NCBI GenBank assembly: GCA_023511535.1
Contig: JAIMBK010000012.1
Location: forward strand, 1-54,087
Direction: 5' to 3'
Origin: Armatimonadota bacterium
Lineage (GTDB): Bacteria; Bacillota; Desulfotomaculia; Desulfotomaculales; Nap2-2B
DNA length: 54,087 nucleotides
The position numbers and the translations under genes are program-made. The notes below the pieces were generated by a model. It did no database searches. It worked only from the letters and a program-made list of their open reading frames with translations, and was not told where the DNA came from. Positions 49,755-54,087 of the stretch are shown piece after piece. Position 1 is the stretch's first letter, and each line of letters opens with the position of its first letter.

Positions 49755-50771
49755 GTGGACCCCCAAAATAGCCCCGTAATCCTTCTGGCCCACGGCGACG
49801 GCGGGGCGCTTACCCGCGAACTGGTGGACAGCCTGTTCCGGAAATACTTTTCCGGGGAGGAGCTCGAACTGCTGATGGATGCGGCGGTGCTTCCCGGAGG
49901 CCGCGGACGGCTGGCCTTAACCACCGATTCCTTTGTGGTCAGCCCCCTTTTCTTCCCCGGCGGGGACATCGGCAAGCTGGCCGTCTGCGGCACGGTGAAC
50001 GACCTGGCCGTGAGCGGGGCGTGCCCGCAGTACCTGGCGGCCTCTTTTATGATTGAAGAGGGATTGCCGCTGGCTGTCCTGGAAAAAGTGGCCGCGTCCA
50101 TGGCCGCGGCCTGCCGGGAGGCGGGAGTGGAAATTGTGGCTGCAGACACCAAGGTCGTGGAGCGAGGGCATCTGGATAAGCTTTTCATTACCACCACCGG
50201 CGTGGGGTGGCGGCCGGAACAGATCGACCTGGGCTACCACCGCCTTGCCCCGGGGGACCGCGTGCTGATCAACGGCACCCTGGGAGATCACGGGATGGCG
50301 GTGCTGGCCGAAAGGCACGGTCTGGATTTAGACGGCCGGATTGAGAGCGACTGCGCTCCGCTGAACCACATTGTTGCGGATCTTTTGGCCCTGGCGCCGG
50401 CGGTGAAAATAATGCGGGACCTCACCCGGGGCGGCCTGGCCACGGCGGTAAAAGAAATTGCCCTGGCGGCGGGGGTGGATATCTGGCTGGAGGAATCTGC
50501 CCTGCCGGTGGCGCCGGCGGTTCAGGGGGCAGTCCAGCTGCTGGGGCTGGATCCACTTTACCTGGCCAACGAGGGCAAATTCCTGGCCGTTGTCGCTCCG
50601 CGGAAAGCAGAAGCGGCCCTGGCTGTTTTGCGCAGCCATCCATTGGGCCAGCAGGCCGCCATCGTAGGGGAAGTCAAGCCGGGCAAGGGCGGCGTTTACC
50701 TCCGTACCATCCTGGGGGGCACGAAGATCCTCGATCTATTAGCCGGCGCCCCTTTACCAAGAATATGTTAG
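49755..50771 (+). CDS. hypE: Carbamoyl-dehydratase HypE
   Basis: 338 residues. PurM-type fold: LLAHGDGGALTRELVDSLF, TTDSFVVSPLFFPGGDIGKL, GTVNDLAVSGACP, RDLTRGGLATAVKEIA. It ends PRIC, and this terminal cysteine becomes the thiocarbamate then thiocyanate that provides the cyanide ligands. GTG 49755 follows AAGGAAGTG. Confidence 0.96.
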   Translation: MDPQNSPVILLAHGDGGALTRELVDSLFRKYFSGEELELLMDAAVLPGGRGRLALTTDSFVVSPLFFPGGDIGKLAVCGTVNDLAVSGACPQYLAASFMIEEGLPLAVLEKVAASMAAACREAGVEIVAADTKVVERGHLDKLFITTTGVGWRPEQIDLGYHRLAPGDRVLINGTLGDHGMAVLAERHGLDLDGRIESDCAPLNHIVADLLALAPAVKIMRDLTRGGLATAVKEIALAAGVDIWLEESALPVAPAVQGAVQLLGLDPLYLANEGKFLAVVAPRKAEAALAVLRSHPLGQQAAIVGEVKPGKGGVYLRTILGGTKILDLLAGAPLPRIC

Positions 50772-50781
50772 ACCTTATAAT
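50753..50781 (+). promoter_or_regulatory. Possible promoter of the DUF2283 gene
   Basis: TTTACC (50753-50758), 17 bases, TATAAT (50776-50781), overlapping the end of hypE. Confidence 0.5.
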
Positions 50782-50818
50782 GTAAGCCAGGAATGAGATG
50801 GATACGGGGAGAAAAGTG

Positions 50819-51034
50819 ATGAGGATTGAGTATAGAAAGGATGCAGATGCTCTTTATTTTTCCATCAAAGAAGGTTATGTGGCGAAAAGTAAGGAAGTTG
50901 AAGAGGGCGTTGTTCTGGACTTTGATGAGAAAGGAAACTTGGTCGGGGTAGAGATTTTAGATGTAAGTGTCAGGTATAAATTATCTGATATAGTTAACAT
51001 TAACATAGATGTTGAGAATTTACTTGCAGAATAA
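50819..51034 (+). CDS. DUF2283 family small protein
   Basis: 71 residues: RIEYRKDADALYFSIKEG, GVVLDFDEKGNLVGVEILDV, VNINIDVENLLAE, the full DUF2283 pattern. DUF2283 genes commonly pair with DUF4258 (RelE-like) genes as putative antitoxins; no partner is here. It is clearly more A/T-rich than the hyp genes around it, and has its own promoter-like sequence, so it looks inserted. ATG 50819 follows GGGGAGAAAA. Confidence 0.85.
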   Translation: MRIEYRKDADALYFSIKEGYVAKSKEVEEGVVLDFDEKGNLVGVEILDVSVRYKLSDIVNINIDVENLLAE

Positions 51035-51099
51035 TGATTTGGCCTGGTTAATGTTTCGAGGAGCGCCAGATCGTAATCGTTGCGAAAGGGGTCGGTCCC

Positions 51100-53643
51100 G
51101 TGTCGGAGAAGGCCGTCCGCTACCGGTTAAAAGTCAGCGGCACCGTGCAGGGCGTGGGTTTTCGCCCCTTTGTTTTTAATCTGGCGCGCGCTTACCGTCT
51201 GGGCGGTAAGGTGTATAACGACGGTGAGGGCGTGATGATTGAAGTTGAAGGGAGAGCGGAAGCAGTTGCCGCTTTTGTCCGGAAACTGGCGGGCAGCCCG
51301 CCGCCGCTCGCCCGCATTGATCGGGTGGAAAAACAGGTGCTGCCGCCTGTAGGCGAGAGGGACTTCACCATCCGGCAAAGCCGCGGCCAGGCGGACGGGA
51401 AGGCGCTGGCCCCGCCGGACGTGGCCCTCTGCCCGGACTGCCGCCGGGAACTGGCCAACCCCGCCGACCGCCACTACCGCTACCCCTTTACCAACTGCAC
51501 GAACTGCGGTCCCCGCTTTACCATCATCCGCGCGCTCCCCTACGACCGCCACCGGACGGCCATGAACGTATTCGCCATGTGCCCGGATTGCGCCCGGGAA
51601 TATCACGACCCCGCCGACCGGCGCTTTCACGCCCAGCCGGTGGCCTGCCCGGCGTGCGGCCCGCAGGTGGAGCTGGTGGACCGGAAAGGGTGCCCCGTAG
51701 CGACGGGGGCGGACTGGCCGGAGACGGCGGGGGCGCTGCTGCAGAAAGGGTACATCCTGGCGGTCAAAGGATTGGGAGGGTTTCACCTGGCCTGCGCCGC
51801 GGCCAACCGGGAAGCCGTCCTGGAGCTGCGCCGGCGAAAAAATCGCCCGGCCAAACCCTTTGCGCTTATGTGCCGGGACCTGGCCACCGTGGAGCGCCAC
51901 TGTTCCGTTGCGGCAGAAGAGGCCGAACTCCTCCGCTCCCCGGCGGCGCCCATCGTCCTGCTGCGTAAAAGGCCGGACTCCCCCCTTCCGCCGGAACTGG
52001 CCCCCGGCCTGGACTCCCTTGGCGTAATGCTCCCTTATACCCCTTTGCATCTGCTCCTTTTGCAGGCGGGACCGCCCGTTTTGGTGATGACCAGCGGGAA
52101 CAAAAGCGATCTGCCCCTGGTGACGGATAACCGGCAGGCCCTGGCGGAACTGGGGGAAATCGCCGATTATTTCTTGCTGCACAATCGGGAAATTATTAAC
52201 CGCTGCGACGATTCCGTGACCGCCGTGGTGGACGGGGAAACGCTGTTTTTCCGCCGCTCCCGGGGGTATGTGCCGCAGCTCCTGGCCGTCCCGGCGGCTC
52301 CCGGAGCACCGGCGGTACTGGGGATCGGCGGAGAAATGAAAAACACCTTTTGCCTGTTCGGCGAAGGTAAAGCTTACTTGAGTCAGCACATCGGCGAAGT
52401 AGATTTCCTGGAGGGGCAGGAAAATCTGGAGCAAAGCATCGAAAATTTTTGCCGGCTGGTCGGGATCAAACCCCAGGTGGTTGCCGCCGACCTCCACCCC
52501 GGATACCGGTCAGCCCGGCTGGCCGGCGAGCTGGCGGCAAGGCTGGGCATCCGGCGGCACCCCGGCGTCCAGCACCACCACGCCCACCTGGCTTCCTGTA
52601 TGGCGGAAAACGGCCTTGACGAAGAAGTGATCGGGATTATCCTGGACGGCACCGGCTACGGGGTGGACGGGCGCCTCTGGGGGTTTGAAGTGCTGCGCGG
52701 GGACTACCGGGAATTTCACCGGGAATTCCACCTGGCTTACGTCCCCCTGCCCGGCGGCGAACGGGCCGTCCGGAACCCCTGGCTGACCGCCGCGGCTTAC
52801 CTGATCACTTTTTTGGGGGAAAGGGGAAGAGAGGCGGTGCGGCGCCTTTTCGGCGACCGGGGGCGGGAACTGGCGCTGGCAGAAAAAATGCTCGCCGGCG
52901 GTTTGAATTCTCCCCCGGCTTCCAGCTGCGGGCGGTTTTTTGACGCCGTGGCGGCCCTGCTGGGAGTGTGTTTTGAAAACACCTACGAAGGGCAGGCGGC
53001 GGCCACGCTGGGCAGCCTGACGCCCTGGTTTCCCTCCGGACCGGTCGAGCCCGCCAGTGCCTCCGCCTTCCCTGCCGCCGCCCCCGGTTCTTCCGGCGGC
53101 GTTCTCGCTTTCCCCGCCGCCACCCCTGCTTTTTCTGCTGGCGCCCCCGCTTCTTCCGGTAACATTTCTTCCCCCTCTGCTGGCAGTCCCGCTCCCCCTG
53201 CCGGTACCCCCTTCCCCCCTGCCCACACCCTCATCTTTCCCGGCGACACCCCCTCCCCTTCCGGCGCCGTTTCCGGTTTTTCCCTCGACCTGCAACCATA
53301 CCCCTTCGCTTTTCAAGGCCCAGTCATCGATCCGGCGCCCGTCTTCGCCCAGATCCTTGCCGACATTGACGCCGGTGTTCCCGCTCCGGCCATCGCTAAA
53401 CGGTTCCACGACACAGTCATTGCCATGGTGGTGGAAGCGGCCTGCCGCGTCCGGGAAAGAACCGGCCTTTCCCGGGTCGTGTTGAGCGGTGGCACCTGGC
53501 AGAACCGTTACCTCACCGGCGCGGCGAAATACGTCCTGCAGAACCACGGCTTCACCGTCTACCGCCACCGCCAGGTCCCGCCGGGCGATGGCGGCCTCTC
53601 CCTGGGCCAGGCCATGGTGGCCGCTAAACAGATGCCGGGGTAA
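51100..53643 (+). CDS. hypF: Carbamoyltransferase HypF with a large low-complexity insertion
   Basis: 847 residues against about 750-770 usually. In order: acylphosphatase domain (VQGVGFRPFVFNLA, about 11-24), paired zinc fingers (CPDCRREL, CTNCGPRF, CPDCAREY, CPACGPQ, about 110-190), YrdC-like domain (AVKGLGGFHLACAA, RRRKNRPAKPFALM), and a Kae1-like domain (GVQHHHAHLASCM, ILDGTGYGVDG, VVLSGGTWQN). Residues about 645-730 are a Pro/Ala/Ser/Gly-rich tract not found in the family, between TYEGQAAATLGS and LQPYPFAF. GTG 51100 follows GAAAGGGGTC. It makes carbamoyl-adenylate and transfers it to HypE. Confidence 0.95.
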   Translation: MSEKAVRYRLKVSGTVQGVGFRPFVFNLARAYRLGGKVYNDGEGVMIEVEGRAEAVAAFVRKLAGSPPPLARIDRVEKQVLPPVGERDFTIRQSRGQADGKALAPPDVALCPDCRRELANPADRHYRYPFTNCTNCGPRFTIIRALPYDRHRTAMNVFAMCPDCAREYHDPADRRFHAQPVACPACGPQVELVDRKGCPVATGADWPETAGALLQKGYILAVKGLGGFHLACAAANREAVLELRRRKNRPAKPFALMCRDLATVERHCSVAAEEAELLRSPAAPIVLLRKRPDSPLPPELAPGLDSLGVMLPYTPLHLLLLQAGPPVLVMTSGNKSDLPLVTDNRQALAELGEIADYFLLHNREIINRCDDSVTAVVDGETLFFRRSRGYVPQLLAVPAAPGAPAVLGIGGEMKNTFCLFGEGKAYLSQHIGEVDFLEGQENLEQSIENFCRLVGIKPQVVAADLHPGYRSARLAGELAARLGIRRHPGVQHHHAHLASCMAENGLDEEVIGIILDGTGYGVDGRLWGFEVLRGDYREFHREFHLAYVPLPGGERAVRNPWLTAAAYLITFLGERGREAVRRLFGDRGRELALAEKMLAGGLNSPPASSCGRFFDAVAALLGVCFENTYEGQAAATLGSLTPWFPSGPVEPASASAFPAAAPGSSGGVLAFPAATPAFSAGAPASSGNISSPSAGSPAPPAGTPFPPAHTLIFPGDTPSPSGAVSGFSLDLQPYPFAFQGPVIDPAPVFAQILADIDAGVPAPAIAKRFHDTVIAMVVEAACRVRERTGLSRVVLSGGTWQNRYLTGAAKYVLQNHGFTVYRHRQVPPGDGGLSLGQAMVAAKQMPG

Positions 53644-53707
53644 AATTAACTTATTCCGGTAATCGAAACTTTTTCCAGATACCGTTCTTTTTTCTTGGAA
53701 CTTAAAA

Positions 53708-53736
53708 TTTACCAGATAAGAAAAATGTGGTATAAT
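53708..53736 (+). promoter_or_regulatory. Promoter of the type I restriction locus
   Basis: TTTACC (53708-53713), 17 bases, TATAAT (53731-53736), 21 bases before the ATG of the hsdM remnant. Confidence 0.6.
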
Positions 53737-53757
53737 GCCGGTTGAGGGATCCGGATA

Positions 53758-54004
53758 ATGAACAATTTTCAAGAAAAAGTTGCTTTTATCTGGAGCATAG
53801 CGGAACTGCTCCGCGGTGATTACAAGCAGAGCGAATATGCCGACGTGATTTTGCCGCTGACGGTTTTGCGCCGCCTTGACTGCGTATTGGAAAAAAGCAA
53901 GGCTCAGGTGCTGGAAAAATACGAGCGGTTTAAAAATAAGCTGGAAAACCTGACCCCGCTGCTCACCCACGTCTCTGGATATAATTTTTATAATATCTCA
54001 CCAT
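53758..54004 (+). pseudogene. hsdM: 5' fragment of hsdM (type I DNA methyltransferase)
   Basis: About 81 codons matching the N-terminal helical domain of HsdM: NNFQEKVAFIWSIAELLRGD, DVILPLTVLRRLDCVLEKS, HVSGYNFYNIS. Complete HsdM has about 500 residues with the N6-adenine methylase motifs, all missing here. After YNIS the frame reads unrelated sequence, while another frame continues as the end of hsdS. The junction at about 53995-54008 marks a deletion. It has a normal ATG, GAGGGA and promoter. Confidence 0.85.
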
Positions 54005-54052
54005 TCTGCCGCAGTAACCGGAAAGATCGACGTGCGGGAGGAGGCGCCCTAA
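54004..54052 (+). pseudogene. hsdS: 3' remnant of hsdS (type I specificity subunit)
   Basis: About 15 codons ending SAAVTGKIDVREEAP and TAA at 54050-54052. SAAVTGKIDVR is the characteristic C-terminal sequence of many HsdS proteins. Its upstream part, with both target-recognition domains, is gone. Confidence 0.78.
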
Positions 54053-54053
54053 C

Positions 54054-54087
54054 GTGGACATTTCCGAAAAAGCCTTTGAAGCCGCCG
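54054..54087 (+). CDS. hsdR: Start of hsdR (type I restriction subunit), runs off the window
   Basis: GTG 54054, one base after the hsdS stop, begins VDISEKAFEAA, matching the N-terminus of HsdR (ISEKAFEATI pattern). GGGAGGAGG precedes it inside the hsdS remnant. Only 11 codons are visible, so integrity is unknown. If intact, the cell would encode a restriction subunit without adjacent M and S genes. Confidence 0.65.
   Translation, partial: MDISEKAFEAA

Noticed and set aside
52510-53970. 486-codon open frame on the minus strand opposite hypF
   Set aside because: It covers conserved HypF motifs and the hsdM start in antisense, with Gly/Arg-rich content typical of a shadow frame.

Overview
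This is a G+C-rich chromosomal segment of an endospore-forming, probably anaerobic Firmicute. The best guess is the Desulfotomaculum/Pelotomaculum (Peptococcaceae) group. The support is spoIIP, RNase J, a Gram-positive-type ylxM-ffh-rpsP-khpA-ylqD-rimM-trmD cluster, strong AGGAGG ribosome binding sites with frequent GTG/TTG starts, a molybdenum hydroxylase with selenium-type accessory genes, and a full nickel-hydrogenase maturation set. The genus is an inference. No rRNA, tRNA, CRISPR array, integrase or intact transposase is visible.

Bases 1-19.6 kb are dominated by molybdenum. The window opens in the 2Fe-2S subunit of a xanthine dehydrogenase-family hydroxylase whose molybdopterin subunit is encoded as two consecutive genes, as in nicotinate dehydrogenase of Eubacterium barkeri. 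A two-gene sodium:solute symporter, a soluble chemoreceptor and rmuC follow. Then come ModE, a MoeA-like protein, a rearranged XdhC, YqeB, YqeC and MocA, the set associated with selenium-dependent molybdenum hydroxylases. MoaC (with an extra N-terminal helix-turn-helix-like segment), a MOSC protein and MobB come later. Between them sit a nucleotidyltransferase gene pair, an orphan Phd-type antitoxin with a palindromic operator, an acyl-CoA ligase, adk, a methyltransferase and a DUF2442 gene broken by one stop codon.

Bases 19.6-33 kb carry housekeeping and sporulation genes (holA, rpsT, spoIIP, RNase J). An RpiR-type regulator, a NicX/M29-like protein and a CaiB-type CoA transferase follow. 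An 800-base gap holds a miniature transposon-like element, dispersed repeats and a cyclic-di-AMP (ydaO) riboswitch with terminator in front of dapB. A class III aminotransferase is on the minus strand.

Bases 33-46 kb contain the SRP/ribosome-maturation cluster, which ends at trmD without rplS. After it come two unknown genes, htpX, a small patch of gene fragments (EamA, DUF554) and a complete branched-chain amino-acid ABC transporter (livJHMGF) preceded by a possible 26-residue leader ORF.

Bases 46-53.6 kb hold a phosphoesterase and hypABCDEF for NiFe-hydrogenase maturation. A small DUF2283 gene lies between hypE and hypF, and HypF carries a Pro/Ala/Ser/Gly-rich insertion of about 85 residues. 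The window ends in a deletion scar of a type I restriction-modification locus: the start of hsdM is joined to the last codons of hsdS, directly followed by the start of hsdR.

Across the window many gaps hold three families of short dispersed repeats: A, GGCACAAAG arrays, often as inverted pairs; B, GGAATTAGGGGTTAGG-like; and C, GTCGTCGGTCGTC-like. They often occur together. In places they overlap coding sequence or ribosome binding sites.
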